In this document: piece by piece, positions 37,714 to 50,720 of the stretch
Position numbering within the stretch: position 1 is the stretch's first letter
How the letters are laid out: each line of letters starts with the position of its first letter
Source: Sesamum alatum
Taxonomy: Eukaryota > Streptophyta > Magnoliopsida > Lamiales > Pedaliaceae
Assembly (NCBI GenBank): GCA_034509735.1
Contig: JACGWO010000012.1
Location: 23,527,188 to 23,591,187, forward strand
DNA length: 64,000 nucleotides
Direction of reading: 5' to 3'
Program-made: the position numbers and the translations under genes
Notes under the pieces: model-generated
Told to the model about the DNA's origin: nothing
The model's input: the letters and a program-made list of their open reading frames with translations, nothing else
The model's database searches: none

Positions 37714-40700
37714 TTCCTTCCCCCTTTTTTTCTTCCTTGTCCCCAAGGATCAAACCCAGGGAACTTAGCCTCAATTGCTCTGCAACCTTCCCATGTTGCT
37801 TGGTCAGGCGATGAGTGAGACCATTGAATCAGTACTTGATTAACACCCACATTGTTCCTAGGAATCAACCTTCTTGCTAGGATTGCTGCTGGGTAGATTT
37901 TGAAGACCTCATCCTCCATCTCAGGTAAGTTCATAGAAGGTAAGTACTTAGCTCCTATTTTCTTCTTCAGCAATGATACATGGAATACAAAGTGTATCTT
38001 AGATTTTGGAGGTAGAGCTAATCTGTAGGCCACCTTGCCAACCTTTTCTAGGATTCTGTAAGAGCCAAAGTACTTGGCTGAGAGTTTGAGTTGCTTCCTA
38101 ATGCTATTTTTGTCTATCTGTAAGGGTGGAGCTTGAGAAATACCTCATTTCCAACCTGAAACTCCCTTTCTATCCTCCTCTTACCAGCATAATATTTCAT
38201 CCTCTGTTGGGCCTGTTGTAAGTTCTCTCTGAGTAACTGTGTCACCTTTATCCTTTCTTGAATCAGTTTCTCCACATCAGTGTGATGATTGTGCAGATAT
38301 GGTCCTATGGAGAGATGGTTTGGGGGATAACCATATAATGCCTAAAAGGGGGTAGCTTTAAGTCCAGTATGGAAATTGGTATTAAACCAAAATTCAACTA
38401 GAGTGATCCATTGAGCCCACTTCTTTGGCTGTAGATGACACATACACCTTAGATAACTCTCCAAACATTGATTGATTCTCTCAGTTTAGCCATCGCTTTG
38501 TGGGTGATAAGCAAAAGACGTGTCAAGTCAAACACCAGATAGAGTGAATAACTCCTTCCAAAATTTGCTAGTGAACACTTTATCTCAATCAGATACAATG
38601 CTAACAGGAAGCCATGTAATTTGTAGACATTGTCAAAGAAAATGTTGGCAATAGTGGCTGCAGTGTAGGGATGCCTCAAGGGTAGGAAATTAGAGTATTT
38701 AGTGAGCCTATCAACCACTACCAGAATAGAGTCTTTTCCTTCAGAATTTGGTAATCCCTCGATGAAGTTCATAGAGATACAAGACCAGGCTTGTTCAAGT
38801 ATAGGGAGAGGCTGGAGCAACCTCGGGTAAGCACTCTGATCATGCATAGCCCTCTGACAAATTTCACATTCTTTCACTTATGGCTGAACCTCTTCATTCA
38901 ATGTAGGCCACCAGAACACCAGTTTCAGTCTCTGGTAGGTACCATTTATTCTAGAATGCTCTCCCAATGCGGAGTCATGCATTGCTTTAATGACCCTATT
39001 CATGATTCCCCCATGACTCCCAATACAGATCTTATCCCCTTTTTTTTAGTATTCCTGATTCATAGTTATAATCAAGATGGGCTTGAGCATCTATGGCCTT
39101 GGCTTGGATGATTGTTTGGAATAAAGTATCACCTTCATAACTACTTTGCAGCTCCTACATCCAGATTGGAACCTAACAGAAATAGCATTCAATTGGGGTT
39201 GCACTTTGTCATGCTCCAGCCTTGAGAGAGCATTTGCAGCTCTATTCTCATTCCCCCTTTTATATTGAACTTCATAACTAAGCCCAAGTAGCTTACTTAC
39301 CCATTTTTGTTGCAAGATAGAATCAACCCTTTGGTCTAGAATGTGTTTCGAGCTCTTTTAATCTGTTCTTATGTTGAAGTGGTTCCCTTTGTGGTAGTGC
39401 TTTCATTTGGTGACTGCTAAGAGCAATGCTAAAAACTCTTTTTCATAGGCAGACAACCCCAAATTCTTGGCTGCTACGGCTTTGCTCAGATAGGCTATAG
39501 GTCTCCCTCCTTGCATAAGTACAACACCTATGCCTTTCCCACATGCATCATTTTCAACCACAAAGGGTTGGGAAAATTCAGGTAAAGCTAACACCGGTGC
39601 ATTTGTCATCACTTCCTTCAATTGCTGAAATGCCATTTCAGCTTCTGAATTCCACACAAATGCATCCTTCTTGAGTAAGGATGTCAAAGGCTTGCTAATG
39701 ATCCCATACCCTTTAATGAATTTCCTGTAGTAACCAGTAAACCCCAAGAATCCTCTCAATGCTTCAACAGTGGTAGGTACTGGCCAACTCCTCATACATT
39801 CTATTTTCTATGGGTCTGTAGTAACACCTTCAGCTGAGATAATATGTCCAAGATAGTCCACTTGCATCTGTGCAAAGGAGCATTTGCTTTTCTTTGCATA
39901 GAGCTGGTGTTTCCTCAATAGTTCTAACACCTTTTTTAAATCTCAGCATATGTGTGCCCCATTCCTTGCTATACACCAGAATGTCATCAAAGAATACTAA
40001 CACAAACTTCCTGAGATAAGGCTAAAAAATCTGGTTCATCAATGCTTAAAAAGTTGATGGAGCATTGCACAGCCCAAAGGGCATGACCATAAATTCATAA
40101 TGGCCACTATGAGTTATGAAACTAGTCTTGGGGATATCCTCCTTCCTTGTTCTTATATGAAAATATCCAGATCTCAAATCTATTTTGGAAAAGTATTTTG
40201 CACCATGTAATTCATCCAACAACTCATCAATAACAGGAATAGGGAAATTATGTTTGACAGTGAGTTTGTTGAGGTACATGTAGTCCACACAAAGTCTCCA
40301 TACTCCATCCTCTTTTTTCACTAACAGCACAGGAGATGCAAATAAACTCTGACTGGCTCTTATAATGCCACTTTTCAACATCTCCTTCACAATATTTTCA
40401 ATTTCTATATTATGTCCATATGCATACATGTAAGGGTGTTGCTTCTTTGGTATTGTTTCAGGGATCAGTTCAATGCAATGCTCAATAGTTCTCTCAGGTG
40501 TCAATGAGCTTGGTTCCTGGAACACATCATCATATTGTTGTAGTATTCTAGTCAATTTGGATTATCTTTGTTCTGATAGATCTCCTTACTGATTGTAAAG
40601 AATTATCCACTCATTTTTATGATTTTCCTCCTTAGTAGTGAACTTAAGGAGTGAGCTGCAAGTATTTTGAAATCCCCTTCTCTACCATTGCCTTTAGAAT

Positions 40701-42260
40701 CACTCTCTTCCCAGCATGAGTGATAGTTACCTGCAGTTTGTGGAAATCTAGTTCAATAGGGTTGTTGGCACTAAGCCAGTCACAGTCTAGGACAAAATCA
40801 CAACCTCCTAGCTTCAAAACCGTCACAGGATTTGAGAATTGATGTCCTTGCACTTCCCAGCAGAAGGCATGGCAGATGAATTTACTTGTCATCTTACTTC
40901 CATTAGCTACCTAGACGTTTAGTGGGGTGGTTTTCTCCAGTTTGGATCCTAAGGCATGAATCGCCTTTTTATTAATAAAGCAGTGGGTGCTCCCACTATC
41001 AATGAGAATATGAATTTCTTTCCCATTCACCATGCCATTCACTCTCAATGTATTGTTGCTGATGTTTCCCCCTAAGGCATGAAGTGAAATAGTCATGTCT
41101 TCGTCTTCACTGGGCTTCTCTATCTGCCCAGTACCCTCTTCATACTCCTTAGCCTCTTCTTCAGTCATCAACATATACATATGCCTCATTCTGCACCTAT
41201 GCCATGGGCTGTATGGTTCATCACATTTGTAACAGAGGTTCATTTCTTTCCTGGATTTCACTTCAGCTTCAGTGAGGTATCTCCTGAACTGAGGGTTCTC
41301 ATCTCTTGGTTTCAAGAAAGGTTTGAAGGAGGGCTTGTAAGGTGGGGCTTTGGGTTGAATGTTCTTTTGCTAATTTGTTTTCTTTAGTACAGCATTAACC
41401 ATATTTTCTTGCTAATACAATGGCTTGATTCAGGTTGGTTGGCTTCATTGTAGCCACATATCCCTTGATTTCCTCTTTCAACCCACTAATAAACTTCACC
41501 ATGAAAAATTCTTCATCCAAATTCTTGTTAAATATCCTCATGTGAGCCTCTAACTCCTCAAACTTCTTGAGGTACTCATTCACAGTGGTATCTTATTGTA
41601 ACATGTTGAATTCAGACACTACTTTCTCATAATCCAAGTCTTCAAACCTCTCCAACACAGCCTTTATTAGATCCTCTCATAAAGGCTCACCTCTCCTCTC
41701 CACATGCCCTTGATACCGAAGTTTAGGTCTTCCTTTTAAGTGTATGGATACTAGAGGTACCTTTTGATCTTTTGGTATTGGTATCATCTGGAAGTGTATC
41801 TTCTAATCCAGATTCAGGAAAGAAAAAAACCTCTGTGCATCTTCTAATCCAGATTCCGGCCTCCTCTCCAATAAAGAGAGGGAATTCCATTCTGTGTAGG
41901 GCACTATAGCTTGTTGTATTAGAATGATTTGGGCTCTCCTGTACAGCAGAACTATGTCCATTAATTCAGGATGAAGATCCCTTTTTCCATTGTTGTAAGT
42001 CCTTCACCAAGTATAGATTTGTTCTTGTTGTAATGTTGTAGTTGTTCTGCTGAACTCTGGAGCTATTGATGCACTGCAACCAATGAGTGTTCCATATTCA
42101 CGACTGCAACCTGCAGTCCATCCTGTGTCTCATTCAACTGATCAAGTCTTGCATGAACTTGCTCTTCACCCGCCTGTCTTCTTGCTCGTTCATCAACCAG
42201 TATTAATTCAGTTCTCTTTTGGATTTCTTACAGTTGTTTTAGCCTAATACCATCAGCCAT
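37700..42260 (-). pseudogene. broken Ty3/gypsy gag-pol polyprotein
   Basis: Read on the minus strand, a gag begins near 42260 and soon meets stops. Further gag sequence lies at 41583-41395. A Cys/His knuckle (CYKCDEPYSPWHRC) and the protease motif LIDSGSTHCF lie in 41315-40911. Reverse transcriptase occupies about 40555-39950 ([24 protein letters not shown], and further on FFDDILVYS). RNase H lies at about 39610-39403, with the integrase zinc and core region at about 38877-38600 (CEICQR, VVVDRLTKYSNF). The C-terminal part at 38033-37750 (HVSLLKK, VLIQWSHSSPDQATWE) looks like a chromodomain. Many stops and frameshifts separate these blocks, so no functional product is expected. Confidence 0.9.
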
Positions 42261-42297
42261 TGTTGTTGTCCAAAGATCGATTGGCTCTGAGGCCAAA

Positions 42298-42817
42298 TGT
42301 TATGAATTCAGATAAGAAAGTGGGGTGGGGTGGGAAAATGAGAATAATGGAGATGAGAGAATTTTTGAAAACCCGATAATTCTTCATTCAAAAAGTGCTC
42401 CTTCAGTACCATTCATTCCTAGAGGTTCTTACAAAAAAAACAAGGGAATTACAAAAAGCAAGACAAAAAGAGTTTAGTGCTCCAGACAGCTTCTCTTCCC
42501 TTAGCTAGTAATTGGCTTAAGCTTCTGCAGCAAAACAGGTTCGAACGGTCGACCTTCCAAGAGCGCCACCTTTTCTTCCATCAAGCTTCTGCCACGCGTC
42601 CGTCTGTTGGTTCAATTTGGGAATAAGCCTCAGAGTTGAAATTCCCAATTGTTTCCTCATTCGTATTGTGCCCTAACTGCCCCAAAACGACGTCACTTTG
42701 CTCTTCCGAAATCATTCACCCCCAATTTCCATTGAGCCCTCATCTGGACGATTGAGATCGTCTCTTTTGATCGTACAGTCAGCCCTTAAAGTCGCATTTT
42801 TGCCAGAAAACGTGACA
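42298..42817 (-). repeat. 5' LTR of the Ty3/gypsy element (520 bp)
   Basis: This is the partner of 37190-37713. It differs by a GGGGT duplication near its start, loss of a ~14-bp block, and scattered substitutions. ACACG follows directly as the target duplication. Confidence 0.92.
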
Positions 42818-42822
42818 ACACG

Positions 42823-43341
42823 CGGCATGTGCATGTTGGATGGAATAGAAAATAGAATCGACTTTCAATTGGAAATTCAATTTGAAATGATCTTCGGTTT
42901 CATGTTCTCTTGCTTGTGCAGAAATCTGGGTGGGTAGCCAAAGTTGACCCGACCCACCTTATTCCAATGGTAATTGTAGATAGTAGTTGATAGGAATGAG
43001 AACATGTCGAATTTGGGTAGGTTTGTAAAGTTGGGACCCCACTGCCAACAATTTTATGGACTTCGGATCCAAACCCTGACCCCGACAAGTTTAACCTAAC
43101 CTGTTAGATCTATTGGATTCGCTTATATGATTTTTCAAATAATATCCCCATGTCTTTTTGAATATGAGACAATTATCTCTAGGGGGTGTTCAACAAAATC
43201 GCTCGGGCCGCCACAACCAATCCGCTCAACTCAAACGGTACTGCAATTAGCGAGTTAAGGGTGGGTTGGGTTAGTCTTGGACTAGTAAAAAAAAGACCAC
43301 ATTTTAGCAATTGGGTTTGGTTTTATGTTTACATAGACCGC

Positions 43342-43411
<70 letters not shown>

Positions 43412-44548
43412 TTTGAAATAAAATCAAAACCAATGCAAAAGTTTAAATTTTTATCGATTAATTAATGGTTGCTATGGTTTTTGGCCATGGCTAAAACATT
43501 TGCAATGGTTTATGCTTTTAGCCACGGCTAATATTTTGGCATCACTTGCAGAAACAACGACTAATGATCGTTGCGAAGTCGTGGTTAATTTGTATTCGTC
43601 ACAGTTTATTTTCTTTTGATCATAGTATTAATCAACCGTATCAAAAAATCATATTTCTTCTAGTGAATCTTTATATTTTTGCTAATTATCTCTACCAGAA
43701 AATGCATTTATTAAGACAAAATAATTGCAACAAAAGCACAAGTTGTCACAAATAATAATAATAAAATGATTGTACATGTGATTGATTCTATATTAAAAAC
43801 CGCAAAAACCACCCCAACCCAATTAGATCGCAAAGTGCGATTTTGATGATTGTCGGGTTAGGCTTGGGCTAAACTTTTCAAAAATCACAATCATTGAGTT
43901 GGGACAAAAAATTATCTAAATTGATCCAACCTGCACTGCGTACACTCTTAATTATCTTATCCTCTTTAATAAAATCCTAATTATATGTTAAGTGAAAAAA
44001 AAATATTTTGTCATAATAATGTATTTCATAGTTTCACTGTGACAATTATTTTATAAAAGTAATCCTTGATAAGAACAAATTGTGCATAAAATTATCATTA
44101 AAAACAATTAGTGACTAATAACGATCTAGCCGACTACAATATCTATTATCACTACAATTCTTATGGCCAATAATAATATTGTGCCAAAATTAAAATTATT
44201 TCACCTAACATATGTTTTAACTGATAGTTTCTAAATTATCACGAAATATTTTATTACTTATTATTATTGTTATCATAGAAAACATAAAATAATTTAGTAA
44301 TATTATAGTTCGCATTAAATAATTTGATTTTGATGAGATGATTATGGTCAAATGTGAAAGTGGAAAATAAAGGGAGGTGGGGCCCTTGTCGGATTTATAT
44401 TGACCCTCATCTTACCAAAATATATAAATAAAAAAAAATACAGTTATATGCGTAATTTAAGGCGCAATCGGCCATCAAGGCTGTCTGTCGGTGCCTGAAG
44501 CTGCGTGGCTGATTTTTTTGTCTTAAAAAAAAAAAACTCGATTTATTA
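42823..44548. other. intergenic DNA with an (AAT)n microsatellite
   Basis: No gene is supported. The stretch holds scattered Ser/Asn-type low-complexity frames created by the trinucleotide run, and several 'gccatggctaa/tttggccatggc' words. No delimited transposon was found. Confidence 0.4.
43341..43411. repeat. (AAT)n microsatellite
   Basis: About 23 perfect AAT units. A long polymorphic run of this kind is useful as a marker. The apparent poly-Asn frame across it is not a gene. Confidence 0.97.
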
Positions 44549-44557
44549 TATTATTTA

Positions 44558-44979
44558 GAGTAAATTACATCTACTTCCATGAGATTTGGTATAATTACAA
44601 ATACTTTTCGTTGTTTGAAAAATTATAAATACCCCATGAGGTTTGTAACCGTCTAACAAATAACCCATTTTCATCAATTTTTATGAGTGAACTGACCAAA
44701 ATGCCCTTATGCACTAAATTATTTTTATTTAATTTTTAATTTTTTTTGGACTACAATGTGTAGGGAGGGGTTTCTTAAGTTTTTTACACAGGGGAGCAAT
44801 ATGCAATTTGTCTTGACCGATTTTTCTACGATTTTAATAAAAAAATCCAAGGGCAAAATGGTCAATTTTAGGTCTTTAATTAAAAATTACAAACTTCAGG
44901 GGGTTATTTGTAATTTTTCAAACAACAAGAGAGGGTTTGTAATTATGCCAAATCTCAGAAGAAGTAGATGTAATTTACC
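44558..44979. mobile_element. 422-bp foldback MITE
   Basis: The left end, GAGTAAATTACATCTACTT, is mirrored at the right end by AAGTAGATGTAATTTACC. The 9-bp duplication TATTATTTA flanks it (44549-44557 and 44980-44988). Arms of about 150 bp contain 'attacaaa' and 'caaaatggtca/tgaccaaaatgc' words. The centre is AT-rich and non-coding. Mutator-type by duplication length. Confidence 0.87.
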
Positions 44980-44988
44980 TATTATTTA

Positions 44989-46661
44989 ATATATTCAATA
45001 TTAAAAATCTATTTAATACATCAATTTTTTAAAATTAAGTAATACATTTTTTAAAAAATCAAAAAATACTATAAAAGTAGACTAGATATTCGTATTTATG
45101 GACTAGAACTCATAATCTTTTACTTTTAAGACTTCGATTTTATTATTTCAAGTAAAGTATCATTCACACGTGGTTGAATTCAAGTGAAGTCTTTTTTTTT
45201 TTTTAATATAATTGATTTTTTTTTTTATGAAACTGATAATTGAATTCAGAGGGCAGAGGCCCCAGCTTTTGCAATGGATGCACTTCAAAAAAAAAATCCA
45301 GCCGGTCTGATATTTTATTCTGATGTTTTTGTTATATTCTATATTATTTTTATTAATAAAATAAAATATTTTTAAACGAACACTTGATTTTTATAAATGA
45401 CTTTTATGTTGAATTTTTGTAAAAATTTATATTTCTAGCATTGTTTATATATTCTTTGAAATATGGTGTTGATGAAACTTACAGGAATTTATTTATATAC
45501 AGTCCATCTGAGAACAAATAGAACAAAATTACATTTATATAAAATTAACTCGTCATTGATTTTATCACATAGTAGTTTTGATATATATATTTTTTTAAAA
45601 AAATCACTTCATCACATCAATAATTATAAATTGAAATAAATTTACAAAAATAAAAAAATAAAACTTTACTATAAAAGTAAATATATATATATATATATAT
45701 TCACATTTCGAACCCACGATCTCTTATTTTAGTATTTAAAAATTATGGAACGTGGATATGCATGTTAGTGGTTATTAAGATGGAATTTGATTGTGTGGAC
45801 ATAATTTTTGTACCATATTTCAAGGGGGAAAATAATTGTTTGGAAAATGTGTGCATTTAAGGTACATCACACGTTCACATGTCATCATCTATTTCTAATC
45901 TATTTTAATTATTATACAACAAACAAATAATGGTCCGTCGGTTGCCCATAAAACTGCCACACTTTGTAAACAAATACATAAATGTCTTTTTTTTTTCTAT
46001 GATTCACCCAGATAAAATGCAAGCTCCCTCATCTGCAAATGATGTTGTTCGAAAATTTTCAAAATAAAAGTTCAATTTATATTTTAAATTTGTACAAAAT
46101 ATTATTTTACCCAAATAATATGTTGCGCGTAAAATATGTTTATTTTATTTTATTTTTATCGTGAAATGATATGTATATCTTTAACATTAATCGATATCTT
46201 ATTTAATCAAAGATCCAATTTTTTTGCCCACCTAATTTTTTATTTCTTTTTATATATAATGACCCCTCCAATTATTTATTTGTCCCTCTAATGATGTGTT
46301 CGAACTGTACCAAAAAAGACAAAGAAGAAATTAAAGCCAAGGGGGGAAAATGAAAATAGATAGGGGCATATCTGTAAAATGGCAAGACTTGGAGATTGAA
46401 TAAAGTAAAAGCCGGTGGGCGCACAAAATGTGGCCCTTGTCACGTGCTGCCCGACCATTAAAAAAAAAGAAAAAGAAAAAGAAAAAAGCAAATGTTATCA
46501 AACAAGAGTTTGAAATCGACATAAAGGCATAAAGCTTCTCATTCAACATATTATTTATTTTTTAAAAAAAATATAAATATATATATATATATATTAATGT
46601 CCCCTAAATAAATTTGAGTTTTATACAACATTTTAATCGCTAGTCATGCGTACTTTCATAT
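44989..46661. other. AT-rich intergenic DNA
   Basis: No gene is supported. Open frames at 46288-46549 are Phe-rich translations of an A/G tract (46458-46490). (TA)n runs occur at 45681-45700 and 46574-46592. Confidence 0.45.
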
Positions 46662-46670
46662 TTATGTCAT

Positions 46671-47052
46671 GGCAAAATTATATTTTTAGTCCTGTAATTA
46701 TAGGTCGTTAGTATTTTTAGTCTTGTAACTTACTTTATTTACACATTTAATCTTTTTTTTTTTTTGACGAATTTGGTCCTAACATCTCAGATTTGGTCTT
46801 TTTTGGCAAGTTTAGCCTTGTGTTGACAATTTTGGTCATATTCTCACTTGAGTATATCTCATTTTTTGTTATGTAATTATAGTCACCGGACTAAATTTGT
46901 CAACACAGGACTAAATTTGTCAAAAAATGACACAAAATAATATGTGTTGGACTAAATTTGTCAAAAAAAGAACTACATGTGTAAACGAAGTAAGTTATAG
47001 GACCAAAAGTGCTAACAACCTAAAGTTACAGGACTAAAAATATAATTTTACC
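46671..47052. mobile_element. 382-bp foldback MITE
   Basis: The left end, GGCAAAATTATATTTTTAGTCC, is matched in inverse by GGACTAAAAATATAATTTTACC. The flanks TTATGTCAT (46662-46670) and TTATCTCAT (47053-47061) agree at 8 of 9 bases. The arms carry repeated 'ggactaaatttgtcaa' units. It is non-coding and related in style to the 54123-55018 element. Confidence 0.83.
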
Positions 47053-47061
47053 TTATCTCAT

Positions 47062-48600
47062 TTATATAAAATTCAGATTATAGTATTATCAAGTGTGTAA
47101 ATATTTATCTCATTTATACAAATTTTACTTCTCATTGTTGATAAGTATATGATGCATGTATTGATGTATAACTATAGCTTCTAAAGTATAAATACGTCAA
47201 TTAAGTAAAAATAGAGTACAAGTATATTATAATTTCAATCACTTGACAATTATAAAAATTGACATACTAATTGTCAACGTTAAGTATCAACAACTACTAC
47301 TAAAGTAAACACATAACTACTAGTAAAGTATAACAGCAGTCGCGCGTTGGTAGAATTTAAACGTACAATCTTGTAATCACGAAACCTCAATTTGCCAACT
47401 GAATCGGGTCTTATTAGCAAAGCTCTACGCTCTAGTAAGGAACACTCTTAAACAAAGAAAATTCTAACCCATATCAAATTTGGCTATACCTAAACTAATT
47501 ACCCAAAAAGTACATTGCACTTGTTATGTGATTGACGTAAAGTTAAAAAAGAACTATAGAAAAGAACGATCAATTATATTTCAAGTGTATTATATCACAC
47601 ATATATAATCCAAATATAAAATATATTAATGCAAATGAACTCGTATTTAAATTCATTCAATTTTATAACCTATATTAATGGGGTGTTTCATGTTTGCAAT
47701 ACCTTCCACCTTTATAGTGAAAATGAGTTATAAACAAGATTGCAAGGTCAATTGTAACGAAAGTGTGAATATTTGAAATAAACAAAAGAAAAATTAATTT
47801 TGCTAATAAATTACAAAACTTGATAAATTGCTTACATTAATTTAATTTAAATAACTTAAAAATATAAATTAAAAATTAAAAAAAATACACCTTTTAATTT
47901 ATTTTTTAATAAAAAAACTAATAAACGCTTGAAACAAGCAGACCAAAAACCCTTCAGAATGTTTGTTTTTGTTTTCAGTCTATCTTTGAGATAGGTCAAA
48001 ACATAGACAATGTTTGACCTACATTGAGAATACCTTATCTGGGTGTTTTGGGACGTTTTGACTCAATTCCCAAAATCCACCTACAAATAAATAAATATTA
48101 CTATATACATTTCTAAAAACATGTAAAAGAGATATTATTTTTATTTTCTAATATACAAAATCATACATAAAATATCTTTTTTATACTTTTTAGAATTAAC
48201 TCGAAAAACAATAAAAAAATACACTTTATTTCTAATACAGTCTTATTTAATTTTATTTTTCTTTTACTTAAAACAAAACATTTAAAAAATAAAGACAAAC
48301 ATATGCTCATATCACTGATCCTACCAAACTTTTAGTGGTTCAGTAAAGTTCAGATGATAAGTATAATAGCAAATCTTTTTGTATTTGTCAGTTCTCCACT
48401 GTGAATCCCACTTGTACAGCACCACTTTAAAAAGAAATAAACACAAACCAGAACATTCTTTTCTTTGCAAGATTTTCTGCAAATCTGTGCTCCTTTAATC
48501 CCTCCTTTTTGTAACCTCCGAATGCTGCAGTAACTAGCCTTCTCCATCAAGATTGCGGAGGAGAAAAAGCTTGATTCTTGCCCCAAGATTGCTGCATTCC
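47062..48600. other. AT-rich upstream region of the NPC gene
   Basis: No gene is supported. The last 250 bp before 48664 (from about 48380) are less AT-rich and probably hold the 5' UTR and core promoter. No TATA box could be assigned with confidence. Confidence 0.4.
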
Positions 48601-48663
48601 ATAACAATATAAGTTATACTGCAGCGAAAAATTCACAGCCCATTTCTTCAGAGAATCAAGAAA

Positions 48664-50720
48664 ATGAGGAGTTTTCTCTTGATTATACTGTTAATTTCAA
48701 GTGTTTTTCTACACACCCATCAGCAGCCCATCAAGACTATTGTGGTTTTAGTGATGGAGAACAGGTCGTTCGATCACATGCTTGGTTGGATGAAGAAATC
48801 CGTGAACCCTTTGATCAATGGGGTTACAGGAAGAGAATGCAATTCGGTTTCAACGAAGTCGGATGAAGAAATTTGCTTCTCTGATGATGCTGAGTATGTG
48901 GATCCGGACCCGGGTCACTCATTTGAAGCTGTTGAGCAACAGGTATTTGGTGGTGGATCAGTTCCTTCAATGTCTGGTTTTGTGGAGCAAGCTTTGAGCA
49001 TGTCTAAGAACTTATCTGAAACTGTAATGAAGGGATTTAGGCCTGAAAATGTGCCTGTTTATGCTGCTTTAGTTAGTGAATTTGCTGTTTTTGATAGATG
49101 GTTTTCATCAATCCCTGGCCCAACTCAGCCTAATAGGCTGTTTGTGTACTCTGCAACTTCTCATGGATCAACAAGCCATGTGAAGAAGCAGTTGGCAAAA
49201 GGGTACCCTCAGCAGACAATTTTTGATTCAGTTCATGAGAATGGGAAGGATTTTGGTGTTTATTTCCAGAACATACCGACGACGATGTTTTATAGGAATA
49301 TGAGGAAGTTGAAGTACATATTTAAGTTCCATCAGTATGATTTGAAGTTCAAGAAAGATGCTAGGAGTGGGAAGTTGCCTAGCTTGACTGTGATTGAGCC
49401 TAGGTACTTTGATCTGAAGGGGTTGCCCGCGAACGATGATCATCCGTCCCACGATGTTGCTAATGGACAGAAGTTGGTGAAGGAGGTTTACGAGACGTTG
49501 AGGGCGAGTCCTCAGTGGAATGAGACCCTTTTGGTCATTACATACGACGAACATGGTGGATTCTATGATCATGTCCAAACACCTTATGTTGATGTTCCCA
49601 ATCCGGATGGGAACACCGGCCCTTCCCCTTATTTCTTTAAGTTTGATAGGCTTGGTGTTCGTGTACCAACCATAATGGTCTCTCCTTGGATCAAGAAAGG
49701 AACCGGTAATCATTCTTAAATCTTGGTTTTTTGTTCAAAATTTTAGTATTAACTTATGCTAATTTCCTAGGCAAGATATAATGATGGGATGTTTGATCTT
49801 TCATTTTCTTGTCTTAATGATTCATAAAGTGATCTGTATTATGTTGTTCTTGAGCTTCAAGTAGCACTTAAAGGCATAGGCTATTGCAATAACTTCAAAG
49901 GGGTCTATGATAAGTACTTAATGCTGCTTGAAGCTGTAGATTCAAACCTTTCTTGTCTTGTTGATCAATTGTCCTATTAGTTTTGGTTTGTGGAAAAATA
50001 CATACAAAGCAAGAACTAGAAAATTCATTTGATTTGTTAATGATGCTGGTTTTTGCTGCATTATTTAGTAATTAGTATGATTGCTTGCTCATGGTTTCCA
50101 TTATCTTCATCGGTGTGCAGTGATAAGAAAGCCTAATGGTCCAACTCCTAGTTCTGAGTTCGAACATTCTTCAATCCCTGCTACTATAAAGAAGATGTTC
50201 AATCTGTCATCCAACTTCCTGACCCACAGAGACGCTTGGGCTGGCACGTTTGAGCAAGTCGTCGGTGAATTAACTTCTCCAAGAACCGACTGCCCGGGTA
50301 ATCTTCCTTGCAACTCATTAGGCATGCAAGAAGCTCGACGTCTTACATTAGCTTTAAACAATTGTTCACATCAGTATAGTCATTCAAATACTCAACTCCC
50401 TTAAAACATCGAATCTTGCAGAGGTTTTACCTGATGTGGCTCCTCTAAGGAGGACAGAGGCGGACGAAAACAGGGGCTTGTCCGAGTTCCAGGGCGAGGT
50501 GGTGCAACTGGCAGCCGTTCTAAACGGCGATCATTTCTTGAGCAGCTTCCCCGACGACATGGGCAAGAAGATGAACGTCAAGGAAGCTCATGAGTACGTA
50601 AGAGGCGCCGTGTCAAGGTTCATAAGGGCGAGCAAGGAAGCCATCAAATTGGGAGCCGACGAGTCTGCCATTGTCGACATGAGGTCTTCTCTAACTACTA
50701 GATCCTCAATCCACAACTAA
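48664..50720 (+). CDS. NPC2: non-specific phospholipase C, NPC2-like
   Basis: Three exons join in frame: 48664-49705, 50121-50297 and 50422-50720, with GT-AG introns of 415 and 124 bp. The product is 505 aa, against about 510-530 aa for plant NPC1, NPC2 and NPC6. Residues 1-21 form a hydrophobic signal peptide ([21 protein letters not shown]). The phosphoesterase domain starts at once with the hallmark [12 protein letters not shown]. Other conserved blocks are [58 protein letters not shown] and, at the C-terminus, [18 protein letters not shown] and DHFLSSFP. The family hydrolyses phospholipids such as phosphatidylcholine to diacylglycerol without needing calcium, and acts in membrane lipid remodelling. 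NPC2-type members enter the secretory pathway. NPC2 fits best by recall, but NPC1 and NPC6 are close. Confidence 0.95.

Larger units (their letters stand above)
37190..42817 (-). mobile_element. Ty3/gypsy LTR retrotransposon (chromovirus type), degenerate
   Basis: Two similar LTRs (37190-37713 and 42298-42817) bound the element. The exact 5-bp duplication ACACG flanks it (37185-37189 and 42818-42822). On the minus strand a PBS, TGGCCTCAGAGC (42295-42284), lies 2 bp inside the 5' LTR. It resembles the tRNA-Met-type site TGGTATCAGAGC. A purine-rich PPT (about 37738-37714) abuts the 3' LTR. Domain order is gag, protease, RT, RNase H, integrase and a chromodomain-like end, which is Ty3 order. The LTRs differ at several dozen positions and indels, so the insertion is not recent. 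Confidence 0.95.

Noticed and set aside
43186..43416. 76-codon frame ending in a long Asn run
   Set aside because: The Asn run is only the translation of an (AAT)n microsatellite; there is no domain or gene structure.
49228..49713. 161-codon minus-strand frame
   Set aside because: It is the antisense shadow of NPC exon 1.
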